64,000 nucleotides of DNA from an uncultured Treponema sp. (GCF_946187725.1 NZ_CAMHSK010000008.1:48695-112694), one strand, 5' to 3'; shown: positions 1 through 7,799, numbered from the stretch's first letter. Numbers and translations are program-made. Notes: a model not told the origin generated them from the letters alone.

Positions 1-726
1 GGAAAGCAGAGCAAAAAAGTAAACGGATTTTATAAGCCGCTGACACATGAAATATTCTTGCATAACAAAAACTTCAAATCCGACAACGCCGTAATGTTCA
101 CGGCGATTCATGAGCTTACGCACCATATCCAGAATGAAAACGGCGTAAAAGCTGCAAGAGCGCACAACAACGCTTTTTGGAGTACATTCTACAACCTTCT
201 TGATGAAGCTGAAAGAATCGGCATTTATTCACGCGAACGAAGCGAAAGCGTAGCGGCAAAAACAAAAGAACTTACAGACATTCAAAAACAGATTATCGAA
301 TTGCAGAAAAAACAGGGAAAACTTCTTGCCGAACTTCACAGGGAATGTGAAGAGCAGGGCGACAGATACGAAGATGTACTTGAACATGATTTGCAGATTT
401 CCAGAAACAAGGCAAAAGAATTACAGAAACAGGCTTATTTGACTTCTGATGTTTCTGATGAAATGTCAAAGGCAATCAATTCAGCAAAAGACGCAATGAT
501 GAAAAACGCTGCAATACAGGCGGCTGACAGCGGGGCAACCGTTGAGCAGGTAAAGGCGATTGCAAAAGACACGGCGAAAAAAACTAAGCCTGCAGACGAT
601 GGACTTGATTCACCTTCAAGCCTTATGCGCGAAAAGAAGCGTATTGAAAAAACAATCGAGCAGTTACAAGACAGACTTGTAAACATTGACGAACAGCTTA
701 TAAGCATGGGGGTAGATGATGATTGA
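1..726 (+). CDS. Zincin-like metallopeptidase, N-terminus cut off by window edge
   Basis: The frame is open from base 1, so the gene starts before the window. About 35 residues in, HELTHH matches the HExxH zinc site of metallopeptidases, here in a context common to phage and ImmA/IrrE-like zincins. The remainder is charged and helical, with a coiled-coil-like stretch (residues about 95-135) and another near the C-terminus. ImmA-type enzymes cleave phage repressors, and the repressor region is close by, but that role is inference. It overlaps the next gene by 11 bases, so they are co-transcribed. Confidence 0.7.
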   Translation, partial: GKQSKKVNGFYKPLTHEIFLHNKNFKSDNAVMFTAIHELTHHIQNENGVKAARAHNNAFWSTFYNLLDEAERIGIYSRERSESVAAKTKELTDIQKQIIELQKKQGKLLAELHRECEEQGDRYEDVLEHDLQISRNKAKELQKQAYLTSDVSDEMSKAINSAKDAMMKNAAIQAADSGATVEQVKAIAKDTAKKTKPADDGLDSPSSLMREKKRIEKTIEQLQDRLVNIDEQLISMGVDDD

Positions 727-952
727 CGGTAACGAAATCAAGCTGAATACCACCCAGCAGAGAGTTTTTAATTACATCATGGATTTTGGGTCAATCACGA
801 CACTTGAAGCGTGTGTAGATTTGGGCGAAACAAGGCTTTCAGCCCGGATTTTCGAGCTGAAAAGCAAGGGCGTGAATATTTCAAGTGATTGGATTGAAGT
901 CCAGAACAGGTACAAGGAAAAACGCCATGTAAAGCGATATTACATCGGCTAA
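716..952 (+). CDS. Small helix-turn-helix protein
   Basis: A 78-residue protein with a winged-helix pattern: a TQ..VF.YI helix, then the phrase FGSITTLEA, then LGETRLSARIFELKSKG as the recognition helix. This matches the small phage HTH family often annotated as 'helix-turn-helix domain' (HTH_39-like, from memory). Start is ATG 716 or 719; a GGGGG stretch lies just upstream. Its overlap with the metallopeptidase gene suggests translational coupling. Target DNA is unknown. Confidence 0.7.
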   Translation: MMIDGNEIKLNTTQQRVFNYIMDFGSITTLEACVDLGETRLSARIFELKSKGVNISSDWIEVQNRYKEKRHVKRYYIG

Positions 953-971
953 AAAATAAAGTGAGGTGACT

Positions 972-1412
972 ATGAAAAAGATTTTTATGATTCTGCTGAT
1001 TCTTGCAACTTGCCTTATGGTTGGTTGTACAGGTAACGATTGGGCGGAAATGAATTATAACCGCGAAGCTCGTTCCGCAAGGTTTCAGTCGGAATATGCG
1101 ACAACAGTAAACAAGCTGGAAATGAAAGAGGGCAACTTCAAGACTTACAGAAGAGTGATTTTCTACAATGTCCGGCTTGGTGAAACCGTCTTTGCCTGTG
1201 AGGGATATTGTCATGTGCAGGTCGATAATGACGGCGACATTGAGATTGTCGTTAAGACAGGTGATGAAGAATACTTGCGCCATTACTTAGGGCAGAAACA
1301 GGATATTACATACTTTTCGGAACAGTTGAAACCTGTAAAACAAGACGAATACCGCTATCAAATTGTCTGGAATCCTAAATTGTGGTTTCCCGAATTCAAG
1401 GTAGCGCACTAA
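972..1412 (+). CDS. Predicted lipoprotein
   Basis: The start at ATG 972 is chosen because GAGGTG lies 4-9 bases upstream; an in-frame GTG at 966 sits inside that site. The first 20 residues are a lipoprotein signal: KK, a hydrophobic core, then lipobox LMVGC, so the mature protein would begin at Cys and be lipid-anchored. The 146-residue product has no recognised domain. Lipoproteins beside phage repressors are often lysogenic-conversion or superinfection-exclusion proteins; that is only a suggestion from context. Confidence 0.75.
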   Translation: MKKIFMILLILATCLMVGCTGNDWAEMNYNREARSARFQSEYATTVNKLEMKEGNFKTYRRVIFYNVRLGETVFACEGYCHVQVDNDGDIEIVVKTGDEEYLRHYLGQKQDITYFSEQLKPVKQDEYRYQIVWNPKLWFPEFKVAH

Positions 1413-1443
1413 ATAACTATCGGGCAAAAAGTGAGGTGGGAAA

Positions 1444-1587
1444 ATGGGAAGGAGAATCTATGTAGAACAGTACACACCGAAGATGTACACAATGCACAAA
1501 AACGGCGTACAGACTAGGCGCATTAGCTTTATCCGTTACCTGTTTTTGAAGCTTTGCGGTAGCAAGGATATTAAAGTCCTTCGCTAA
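1444..1587 (+). CDS. Small basic hypothetical protein (47 aa)
   Basis: ATG 1444 follows a clear ribosome site (GAGGTGGG ending 4 bases upstream). The product is rich in Arg, Lys and Tyr and has no recognised domain. Its TAA stop overlaps the TAG stop of the convergent regulator gene on the other strand by two bases. The good ribosome site and tight packing behind the lipoprotein gene support a real gene. Confidence 0.55.
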   Translation: MGRRIYVEQYTPKMYTMHKNGVQTRRISFIRYLFLKLCGSKDIKVLR

Positions 1588-1925
1588 AAATCCTGCTGCT
1601 TTTCAGATTGCTTTTTGAACAAGTCAATCTGGAATTGCAGAGAGGACATGAGGAATGATTTTTGATTTTCATTCAGCGTGTCTAGCTCTGCAAAAAGAAG
1701 CCGTATTTCTTGCGGAAAATCACATTTCTCTTGACCTGTAATCAGAAAATCAAGGGAAACTTTGAAATGCTTTGCGATTGCTACTAAATCCGGGAGAGCC
1801 GGGAAGCGTTTAGCCTGTTGGCTGGAATAGTAAGACGATTGCACGATTCCGTTTTTTTCAAGCATTTCTTTCAGCGAGATACCTTCTTTTTTGCAGAGTT
1901 CTTTAATCCGTTCGTAAATATCCAT
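1584..1925 (-). CDS. XRE-family HTH regulator
   Basis: N-terminal residues 1-60 form a Cro/CI-type helix-turn-helix (MDIYERIKELCKKEGISLKE, then SSYYSSQQAKRFP and LPDLVAIAKHFKVSLDFLITG). The C-terminal half is a short helical tail, likely for dimerisation. I place the start at the Met at 1925 because residue 1 then aligns with the usual start of the fold. The frame stays open to 1967, which would add 14 residues. A 19-bp perfect palindrome overlaps the upstream region and is the obvious autoregulatory site. It is a second repressor beside the one at 2005-2277. Confidence 0.8.
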   Translation of the reverse strand: MDIYERIKELCKKEGISLKEMLEKNGIVQSSYYSSQQAKRFPALPDLVAIAKHFKVSLDFLITGQEKCDFPQEIRLLFAELDTLNENQKSFLMSSLQFQIDLFKKQSEKQQDF

Positions 1926-1960
1926 GCTTTTATGTTCGGAATAATTGCTTAAAAACATAA

Positions 1961-1979
1961 CTATCAAACAGTTTGATAG
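1961..1979. promoter_or_regulatory. 19-bp palindrome, probable operator of the 1584-1925 regulator
   Basis: The sequence reads CTATCAAAC-A-GTTTGATAG: two perfect 9-base arms around one base. It lies just upstream of, or overlapping, the start of the XRE gene, and differs from the CTTTGC/GCAAAG sites of the neighbouring repressor. Autoregulation is inferred from position. Confidence 0.6.
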
Positions 1980-2004
1980 GTGTACTTTACTTTCAAGGTA
2001 AAGG

Positions 2005-2277
2005 CTATTTAAGCAGGTTGATTATTTCTTGTGCAAGTGCGGCGGCTTTTTCTTTGGATTCGTCTTTGGGAAATGTCGGGGTATTGCCGGAAACTAGAAA
2101 TTCGACAGAGGTGTTTAGGGCTTCGGCGATTTTTATTGCTGATGTTAAATCTGGTAATCGTTCGTTATGAATCCAACTAACGAAGGTTGCAAGACTTATA
2201 TCACAAGATTTGCAAAGTTTATCTTGTGTAAGTTTTTGAGATTTTAGAAGTTCTTTTACTCTTTGCCAAAATTCCAT
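2005..2277 (-). CDS. CI/Cro-like phage repressor (XRE family)
   Basis: A 90-residue protein with a textbook HTH: LTQDKLCKSCDISLATFVSW followed by HNERLPDLTSAIKIAEALNTS and the phrase VEFLVSG. The start at 2277 (MEFWQRVKELL) is chosen over the longer open frame because the HTH begins there and the upstream bases hold operators. The short C-terminus KEKAAALAQEIINLL could form a dimer helix. It is divergent from the antirepressor operon, with three operator-like sites between, the layout of a lysogeny switch. Confidence 0.85.
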   Translation of the reverse strand: MEFWQRVKELLKSQKLTQDKLCKSCDISLATFVSWIHNERLPDLTSAIKIAEALNTSVEFLVSGNTPTFPKDESKEKAAALAQEIINLLK

Positions 2278-2286
2278 AGTCAAATT

Positions 2287-2367
2287 CTTTGCGAATACAA
2301 AGATTTGATATTGACAAACTTTGCAAACGCATATATAAACTAAGTATAAAACTTTGCAAACGCAAAG
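2287..2367. promoter_or_regulatory. Three repressor operator sites
   Basis: Site 2352-2367 is a perfect inverted repeat CTTTGC-AAAC-GCAAAG. Site 2287-2302 (CTTTGC-GAAT-ACAAAG) has one mismatch. Site 2319-2334 shares CTTTGCAAACGCA but lacks the right arm. The middle site lies between the -35 and -10 of the rightward promoter, so binding should block it. The repressor gene ends 10 bases from the first site. Function is inferred from symmetry and position. Confidence 0.7.
2311..2339 (+). promoter_or_regulatory. Early rightward promoter (PR-like)
   Basis: A consensus -35 TTGACA (2311-2316), a 17-base spacer and a -10 TATAAA (2334-2339). It faces the antirepressor gene and is overlapped by repressor operators. 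The predicted transcript has a leader of about 240 bases before the first gene. Confidence 0.75.
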
Positions 2368-2418
2368 TAAATAAAAAATCGGATTGTTAATCCGTTTAGG
2401 CATTTCAACAATATTTTT

Positions 2419-2523
2419 CGGGTACATTGTTGAACTGCTTAGTTCATAAGCCTTGTGGCTTTGCACTACCCGAACATTCATGTGTCGTAGCGTGAATGAG
2501 TGCATAAGCTACAGGGCTTTTTT
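2419..2523 (+). terminator. Structured leader with terminator-like hairpin and competing fold
   Basis: AAGCCTTGT (2448-2456) can pair with ACAGGGCTT (2511-2519), followed by a T-run: an intrinsic terminator upstream of the first gene. A competing fold pairs CGGGTA (2419-2424) with TACCCG (2467-2472), with AAGCC/GGCTT as an inner hairpin (2448-2461). The two folds share bases and cannot coexist, so this may be an attenuator. Further small hairpins (GAACT/AGTTC, CATTCA/TGAATG) lie within. Confidence 0.5.
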
Positions 2524-2587
2524 ATTTCAAGCGGTTAGGGTGTCAGATTCTTGCCGGAACTTCACCCAAAACCGCAGGGAGTTACTA

Positions 2588-3475
2588 ATGCAGAACTCAC
2601 TTAGTTTGTCGGCTGAAAACGGTTTGACTTTAGCACAAAATCAGAAAGTCCAGATTGTAAGACAGGAAAATGTCTTAGGACAGGAATTCACGGTTTACGG
2701 AGATTTTGAAAATCCGCTTTTCCTTGCGAAAGATGTAGCAGCATGGATTGATTATGCTAAAACTTCACAAGGTTTTTATGATGTGTCAAATATGCTGAAA
2801 AGTGTAGATGATGATGAAAAAATTAAGATTTTTACTACTACGAACAATCTTCGTAGTGGTTGTGAACAATGGTTTTTGACTGAAAACGGCTTGTATGAAG
2901 TTCTTATGTTGTCAAGAAAACCTATCGCAAAGGATTTCAAGAAAGAAGTAAAAAGAATCCTTCACGAAATAAGAACTACAGGCGGCTATACAGTGCCTAG
3001 AAGCTATGCGGAAGCATTGCAGATTGCCGCAGACCAAGCAAAAAGAATCGAAGAGCAGAACAAACAGATTGAAGTTATGAAACCTTCTGCTACATCTTGG
3101 GAAACTTACGCCGGAAACATGGAGCATAGGAATTCCGAAAAGTCATTCCGGGAAGTTGCAAAACTCTTGAATCTGAATCCGCAGAATTGCCTTACAAATT
3201 GGTGTGAGAAAAACGGCTACATCTACAGGAACAAGGGCGTTTACACGGCAAGTCAGAAAGCAATCACAAAGGGAATTCTTGTAAACAGAATCGTAAACGC
3301 TGAAAACGGTTGGAGCGGCGAACAGTGCAAAATTACCGCTTACGGCATGAGGTTCTTTTCTGAAATGAAAGCGCAGGGCGAATTCGGTTATTGCGTTCTC
3401 ACAGACAAGCCAGAGGACGGAAGCAAAAGACCTGCAAGACCTTCTAGGGATTACCGCAAGCGAGGCGATAAATGA
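2588..3475 (+). CDS. Phage antirepressor (Bro-N plus KilAC/ANT domain)
   Basis: ATG 2588 follows GGGAG at 7-base spacing. Residues about 20-115 form a Bro-N domain (FLAKDVAAWIDYAKTSQGFY, FLTENGLYEVLMLSRKPIAK, then FKKEVKRILHEIRTTGGY). The C-terminal part from about 195 resembles the KilAC/ANT domain (FREVAKLLNLNP, W...NGYIYR, ITAYGMRFF). Such proteins bind and inactivate lambda-like repressors and can trigger lytic growth. As first gene of the operon controlled by the adjacent operators, it fits that role. Its stop overlaps the next start (ATGA). Confidence 0.88.
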   Translation: MQNSLSLSAENGLTLAQNQKVQIVRQENVLGQEFTVYGDFENPLFLAKDVAAWIDYAKTSQGFYDVSNMLKSVDDDEKIKIFTTTNNLRSGCEQWFLTENGLYEVLMLSRKPIAKDFKKEVKRILHEIRTTGGYTVPRSYAEALQIAADQAKRIEEQNKQIEVMKPSATSWETYAGNMEHRNSEKSFREVAKLLNLNPQNCLTNWCEKNGYIYRNKGVYTASQKAITKGILVNRIVNAENGWSGEQCKITAYGMRFFSEMKAQGEFGYCVLTDKPEDGSKRPARPSRDYRKRGDK

Positions 3476-3822
3476 CACTACAGATTGATGATGAAGGGGA
3501 ACTTGGAAAACTTCTTCAACTTCTCCCGGAAGCGATAAACACATTCAAACAGGCTGCAAGCGTACAGAACAATCAGCTTACGGCGCAATGGTACGACTTG
3601 GAAGCCTGTTATAACTTGCGCGGCGTGGGGGCTTTTTCGACCTTCAAAAATAACAGGTGGTATCAACCGAAGGGCGGAATCCCGGACGACATCGTACAGG
3701 GGCGGCACGCTTGGAGCAGGGAAACGGTGGCGGAATGGCTGACTTATACGGACAAAACGCTTCCAGAATACCACAAGAAATATTGCACAGGTGCAAGAAA
3801 TCCGAAGGGGGCGCAGAAATGA
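3472..3822 (+). CDS. Hypothetical protein, possible MerR/excisionase-like DNA binder
   Basis: A 116-residue protein starting in an ATGA overlap with the antirepressor gene. The middle (LEACYNLRGVG, YQPKGGIPDDIVQGRHAWSR, ETVAEWL) has the 'xxLRGxG.. proceed to W.RETV.EWL' look of small winged-helix DNA binders such as excisionases. The N-terminus is acidic. I do not recognise a precise family, and no integrase is visible in the window to pair with an excisionase. Confidence 0.5.
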   Translation: MTLQIDDEGELGKLLQLLPEAINTFKQAASVQNNQLTAQWYDLEACYNLRGVGAFSTFKNNRWYQPKGGIPDDIVQGRHAWSRETVAEWLTYTDKTLPEYHKKYCTGARNPKGAQK

Positions 3823-4016
3823 TGTTGAAATGCACTACAACGAAGTTTAACGGCAAAGACATAAAACTTTACGAATCTTCCTACAAGGGCAAAAAGCAGA
3901 CCTTCGGAAGCATGAGAGAAGCACTTTTATACAGCATGGGTTACGGTTCTGACCAAGCGGCAGAATTGCGCTACATGATGAAAAAAAAGATAGACGAGAA
4001 ATCCAACGAAGCATAA
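3819..4016 (+). CDS. Small hypothetical protein (65 aa)
   Basis: Start at ATG 3819, with AGGGGG 8 bases upstream and overlap with the previous stop. The product is basic at the N-terminus (CTTTKFNGKDIKLYESSYKG), then helical with an Asp/Lys-rich tail. No known domain. It sits in the early operon directly before the recombination genes, where small accessory proteins are common. Confidence 0.6.
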   Translation: MMLKCTTTKFNGKDIKLYESSYKGKKQTFGSMREALLYSMGYGSDQAAELRYMMKKKIDEKSNEA

Positions 4017-4027
4017 GGAGGCAAAAA

Positions 4028-5080
4028 ATGCTTTATGAAGAAATCTTGAAAAACGGATTCTGTACGGCTGAAAGTACGGAAGGTATGAGCGAAGATGTAT
4101 GGCTTGATAAACGCCGTGCAGGTATCGGCGGCAGTGATTCCGGGGCAATCCTTAACATGAATCGCTTTGCTACACCGTTGAGCGTTTACATCGCAAAGAA
4201 AAACCTTCTTGATTCTGATTTGAATAAAAACAATCAGTCTATCAAGTGGGGAAAAATGGCAGAAGCTGCAATCAGAAAAGGGCTTGCAGATGATTTGAAT
4301 TTGCAGATTGAAACCGCACCTGTAATGTTCAAGAGCGTTAAAAATCCGTTCATGCTTGCTGATTTGGACGGTGTGATTTTTGTGCCGGAAGCAAGAGAAA
4401 TCAACGGAAAGACCGTTAAGGGAATCGGCGGGCTTGAAATCAAGACCGCAACTTCACGCAATACGGAATTTGGAAGTGATGAAATTCCCGACAGTTATTA
4501 TTGCCAAGTCCAGCATTACATGGCTGTAACCGGGCTTGATTGGTTCGTCCTTTGTGTGCTTATCGACAAGGCAGACGGCAGAATCTACACAGTGCCTAGA
4601 AATGACGACTTCATTATCAACTCTCTTATTCCGGCTGAAAAATCATTCTGGAATGACTATGTACTTGCAGAAGTAATGCCAGCTCCAACAGGCAATGAAT
4701 ACGAATCAAAGATTGTTGACGGCGTTTATAAAGAGTGTGCCGCAGAGGTTGAGCTTCCCGAAGAGGTTTCTTTGCTCTGTGATGAATACAATCTTGCAGC
4801 ACAGGAAGAAAAAGCCGCCGGAGAGAAAAAAGAAATCATCAAGGAAAAAATCAAGATTGCCATTATGAAAGCCTCGCCGACCGCTGATGTCGAGAAGCAG
4901 AAAATCATCGCAAAGGCGGGCGGTGCAAAAATATCTTGGAACAAGCAGGTTCGCAAGATTGCCGACACTGACAAGCTCAAAAAATCCGGGCTTTTTGATG
5001 AATATTGCAAGGAATCAGCAAGCCTTGTAATGAGAATCACGGCAGAGAAAAAAGCAGCGGGGGCGGCTGATGTATTCTGA
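4028..5080 (+). CDS. YqaJ-family viral recombinase (alkaline exonuclease)
   Basis: A 350-residue PD-(D/E)XK nuclease of the YqaJ/lambda-Exo type. Seen: W-x-x-R-R-x-GIGGSDSGAIL (residues 26-42), a catalytic LADLDGV aspartate near 115, then GLEIKTAT carrying the E-x-K pair near 140, and YYCQVQHYMAVTG. The C-terminal half is a Lys/Glu-rich helical region. It would resect DNA ends to 3' overhangs for the RecT annealase encoded 0.9 kb downstream, together forming a phage recombination system. AAGGAGG upstream supports ATG 4028. Confidence 0.9.
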   Translation: MLYEEILKNGFCTAESTEGMSEDVWLDKRRAGIGGSDSGAILNMNRFATPLSVYIAKKNLLDSDLNKNNQSIKWGKMAEAAIRKGLADDLNLQIETAPVMFKSVKNPFMLADLDGVIFVPEAREINGKTVKGIGGLEIKTATSRNTEFGSDEIPDSYYCQVQHYMAVTGLDWFVLCVLIDKADGRIYTVPRNDDFIINSLIPAEKSFWNDYVLAEVMPAPTGNEYESKIVDGVYKECAAEVELPEEVSLLCDEYNLAAQEEKAAGEKKEIIKEKIKIAIMKASPTADVEKQKIIAKAGGAKISWNKQVRKIADTDKLKKSGLFDEYCKESASLVMRITAEKKAAGAADVF

Positions 5081-5267
5081 TGATGAAGATTTGAGAGTGG
5101 ATAGGTGCTGTTGTGGTGGAAATCCGCAGGTAGAAAGTAAGTACGGCTCTTTCTTTGTCATTTGTAAAGAGTGTGGTTGCTCTGGTTCTTCATATCCAAC
5201 ACAGAAACAGGCAATCCGCTCTTGGAACAAGAAAAACAGACGGATTAAGGGGGAATCTGAAAAATGA
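5070..5267 (+). CDS. Lar-like zinc-ribbon protein, possible restriction alleviation
   Basis: A 65-residue protein with Cys pairs RCCCGG and CKECGC flanking SKYGSFFVI, and ending in AIRSWNKKNRR. This is the pattern of the small Lar/restriction-alleviation zinc-ribbon family. Lar in the Rac prophage modulates EcoKI restriction; whether this protein does so is inference. It overlaps the YqaJ gene by 11 bases and the exonuclease gene by 4, so it belongs to the recombination operon. Confidence 0.6.
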   Translation: MYSDDEDLRVDRCCCGGNPQVESKYGSFFVICKECGCSGSSYPTQKQAIRSWNKKNRRIKGESEK

Positions 5268-5863
5268 AAGTTCTTTGGTGTGACACAGAAACAACAGGAT
5301 TAAAGCCGGAAAACAGCGGAGCTTTTCAAGTCGCAATGCTTTTTAAGCACGGCATGGATAAAACAAAAGTTTGGCAGCGGCTTTTCTTTCTGAATCCGCT
5401 GGACGAAGAAAAGGGCATTTTATACCACGAAGAAGCATACGAAACCCACGGCGTAAAGAAAGAAACGATTGAAGGGTACGCAAAGGCGGCGGAAGTTATG
5501 CCGAAAATCGCTTCATTCTTTCTGGAATACGGAAAAGGTTTTACCGATGAAGGAAAGTTTGAAAAGATGTACTTTGCGGGCTATAACCCTTCTTTCGATT
5601 GGGAACATCTGGACGAGCTTTTTAAGCGTTACACCGAATACAAGATGTCAGACTTCTTTGAGCCGAAATTGCTTGATGTTCTGGAACAGGTAAAGCGGGC
5701 AACGGCAATGGGGAAACTGAATACCGTAAACAAGAAACTTACAACGGTTTGCAAATCGCTTGAAATTCCGCTTGTAAACGCGCATGACGCTATGGGCGAC
5801 ATCGAAGCGACAAGAGAATTGGCGGTAAGACTTCAAAGAATTGGTGTACCTTTGGTTTTGTAA
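5264..5863 (+). CDS. DnaQ-like 3'-5' exonuclease (DEDDh)
   Basis: WCDTETTGL at residues 5-13 is exonuclease motif I (D, E). AGYNPSFDWEHL (about 105-116) is motif II, and NAHDAMGDIEATREL (about 170-184) is motif III with the DEDDh histidine and aspartate. The 199-residue length fits a stand-alone proofreading-type exonuclease. It lies between the YqaJ nuclease and RecT, so a part in recombination or replication is likely. It starts in an ATGA overlap and is the last gene before the palindrome and promoter at 5863-5932. Confidence 0.85.
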   Translation: MKVLWCDTETTGLKPENSGAFQVAMLFKHGMDKTKVWQRLFFLNPLDEEKGILYHEEAYETHGVKKETIEGYAKAAEVMPKIASFFLEYGKGFTDEGKFEKMYFAGYNPSFDWEHLDELFKRYTEYKMSDFFEPKLLDVLEQVKRATAMGKLNTVNKKLTTVCKSLEIPLVNAHDAMGDIEATRELAVRLQRIGVPLVL

Positions 5864-5886
5864 ATTTGTGCAAATTTGCACAAATT
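5863..5886. repeat. Perfect 24-bp palindrome, operator or site-specific binding element
   Basis: Each arm reads AATTTGTGCAAA and the second arm is its exact reverse complement, with no spacer. The site begins right at the stop of the exonuclease gene and ends 5 bases before the -35 of the recT promoter. A nearly identical copy lies at 18701-18724. A dimeric DNA-binding protein is the natural reader; the phage ParB-like protein or one of the XRE regulators are candidates. Confidence 0.7.
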
Positions 5887-5932
5887 CGTATTGACTGATA
5901 CGATAAATAGATTTACAATCGTATTAGATACG
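5887..5932 (+). promoter_or_regulatory. recT operon promoter flanked by two ATACG palindromes
   Basis: -35 TTGACT (5891-5896), a 17-base spacer and -10 TACAAT (5914-5919). CGTAT(6)ATACG at 5887-5902 overlaps the -35, and CGTAT(3)ATACG at 5920-5932 sits at the start site. A third partial copy (GATAC...GTATC) follows in the leader. The symmetric sites over the promoter indicate control by a DNA-binding protein. The adjacent 24-bp palindrome is a separate motif. Confidence 0.7.
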
Positions 5933-5979
5933 AGAAAAAGTATCAAACCCAACGATATATAGACATGGAGGCATTTTTT

Positions 5980-6984
5980 ATGAAAACAGACGGTTCTGAC
6001 GCACAGAACAGACAAGTTGCGACACAGACACAGCAGAAGCAGGGAACTTTGAGGGATTGGCTGGAAGTTCAGCAAAAAAGGGTTGCTTCATCAATTCCAG
6101 CTGGAACGGTAAGCCTTGAAAGGTTTATGGAGAGCGTGAAATTCGCTATCTTAGACCCTAAAAATCCGCTCTTGCGTACTTGTGACAAGGAAAGTTTGCA
6201 GCGTTCTATTGCACAGGCAGCAAATTACGGTTTGGAACCGGGCGGAGTTTTAGGACAGGCTTATTTTATCCCATACAATGAATCTGTCAAGTTGCCAAAC
6301 GGACAGTGGCAGAAAGTTATGACCTGCCATTTTCAGATTGGTTATAAGGGATTGGTCGAACTTGCCAGACGCTCAAAGACAATCAAGACTATCGCCGCAG
6401 AACCTGTATATGCCAATGATGAATTCGAGTGTGAATTGGCAAGCGGACGGAGCATACACCATAAAATCAACATCTTCAAAGACCGAGGCGAAGTTGTAGC
6501 TTATTACTGTCTTGTTGAACTTACAAACGGCGGTGAGCAATTCGCAATCCTTACAAAATCAGACGCAGAGAGATTCCGCGATAAGTATTCAAAATCTTAT
6601 GTCATGGCAAAGAACAGCGGCAAAGGGCTTGAAGAAAATAATTGGGTGAAGAACTTTGACGCAATGGCTTTGAAAACTTGCGTTATTAAAGCTCTTAAAC
6701 TCTGTCCTATCAGCATTGAAACATTGCGGGCAGTCCAGACAGAGGAAAGCGGAGATTACAACGATACAGCCGTTGAAGTTACTCCAGAAGCTGAAACTGT
6801 TACCTATTCGGTAAGTGAAGAGCCTAGTCAGATTGCAGCTCCTGCACAGACAGAAGAGCCTGCACCTAGCGATTTGGCACAGGAAGCACTTGAAAGTGGA
6901 ATGTCAGTTGAAGATGAAGCTGCAATGAACGCCGCTTTTGATTCAATGCCATCACAGGCACAAGACCCTAGTGAGATATTCTAA
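5980..6984 (+). CDS. recT: RecT-family single-strand annealing recombinase
   Basis: The start at ATG 5980 is preferred over ATG 5965 because GGAGG (5967-5971) is its ribosome site. The N-terminal and central part shows the RecT core: LRDWLEVQQKRVASSIPAGT, RFMESVKFAILDPKNPLL, SLQRSIAQAANYGLEPGGVL, QIGYKGLVELARRS and WVKNFDAMALKTCVIKALK. The last 90 residues are acidic and disordered-looking. It would anneal single strands made by the YqaJ exonuclease. It is first gene behind its own regulated promoter. Confidence 0.93.
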   Translation: MKTDGSDAQNRQVATQTQQKQGTLRDWLEVQQKRVASSIPAGTVSLERFMESVKFAILDPKNPLLRTCDKESLQRSIAQAANYGLEPGGVLGQAYFIPYNESVKLPNGQWQKVMTCHFQIGYKGLVELARRSKTIKTIAAEPVYANDEFECELASGRSIHHKINIFKDRGEVVAYYCLVELTNGGEQFAILTKSDAERFRDKYSKSYVMAKNSGKGLEENNWVKNFDAMALKTCVIKALKLCPISIETLRAVQTEESGDYNDTAVEVTPEAETVTYSVSEEPSQIAAPAQTEEPAPSDLAQEALESGMSVEDEAAMNAAFDSMPSQAQDPSEIF

Positions 6985-6995
6985 GGCGGTAGGGA

Positions 6996-7790
6996 ATGAA
7001 AGTCACAGGCTATTTTCACGGCATACTTTTCAAAGATAACTCAATTATTTTAAGACCGAGTGATAGCCGTGACTTAATCCCTATTAGAAAGGTTTTCAAA
7101 AGCAAGAAAGACCGGGAAGAAAGAAGCGGGCTTGAAATCCTTTTGAGGTGTGAAATTGACGCACCTTTACAGAAACGGAGCATAAAAGAATTAAACACAG
7201 CTTGGAAGTTGATTTCAATTATTTATGAATCAATGGAACATCGGCGCGGAACGGACGAAGAGCTTTACAGGTTGTATGAAGATTTGCTGACCGAATACGC
7301 CGAAAAGACACCTTGCACACTGTACCCGAACAGATTGCGCCCGGTACGGTTGAGCGAAGCAAACACGGTACAGGCTGCAACTTTCATTGACGGCTTAATT
7401 TATCACCTGTGTATGCTTTGTGACTTGAAACAGGATTTACAGGCTGATGTACGAATGGTTATTTACGAATTCGAGGAATGGCGGGGAAAGCAGAAAGAAG
7501 ATTTTACCGCCACAATGACAGAATCGAAGTGGAGAGAAAGGGCGGTTTATTCCGAAGCGAGCGGAATAGGAACAGATATAGACCTTCATCACATGATGGG
7601 AAAGGGAGCGCACGAGATTTTACGGAATGACCCGGAAAATTGGATTGCGTTAAACCGTGTGGAGCATGACGAATTCCACAACGAAGGGGAAGAAAAGTTT
7701 TTGCAGAAATACCCGCACTTAAAGGGGCGTTTCGAGCATATACATAAAAAGGCGGCGAGCCTTTACGAAGATAAAAGAAATTTGGGGTGA
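6996..7790 (+). CDS. Putative HNHc nuclease
   Basis: The C-terminal 70 residues carry the nuclease pattern: DLHHMMGKGAHEI, then NWIALNRVEHDEFHNEG and KYPHLKGR. This matches the 'putative HNHc nuclease' family common in recombination operons of phages with RecT or Erf. The N-terminal 180 residues are helical and basic without a clear domain. Its place between recT and parB suggests a recombination or junction-processing role, as with NinB/NinG-type proteins elsewhere. Confidence 0.75.
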   Translation: MKVTGYFHGILFKDNSIILRPSDSRDLIPIRKVFKSKKDREERSGLEILLRCEIDAPLQKRSIKELNTAWKLISIIYESMEHRRGTDEELYRLYEDLLTEYAEKTPCTLYPNRLRPVRLSEANTVQAATFIDGLIYHLCMLCDLKQDLQADVRMVIYEFEEWRGKQKEDFTATMTESKWRERAVYSEASGIGTDIDLHHMMGKGAHEILRNDPENWIALNRVEHDEFHNEGEEKFLQKYPHLKGRFEHIHKKAASLYEDKRNLG

Positions 7791-7799
7791 CAGGTAAAA

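Noticed and set aside
3927..4148. Numerous antisense open frames opposite confident genes
   Set aside because: They mirror real genes, have Cys/His/Phe-rich shadow composition and no ribosome sites.
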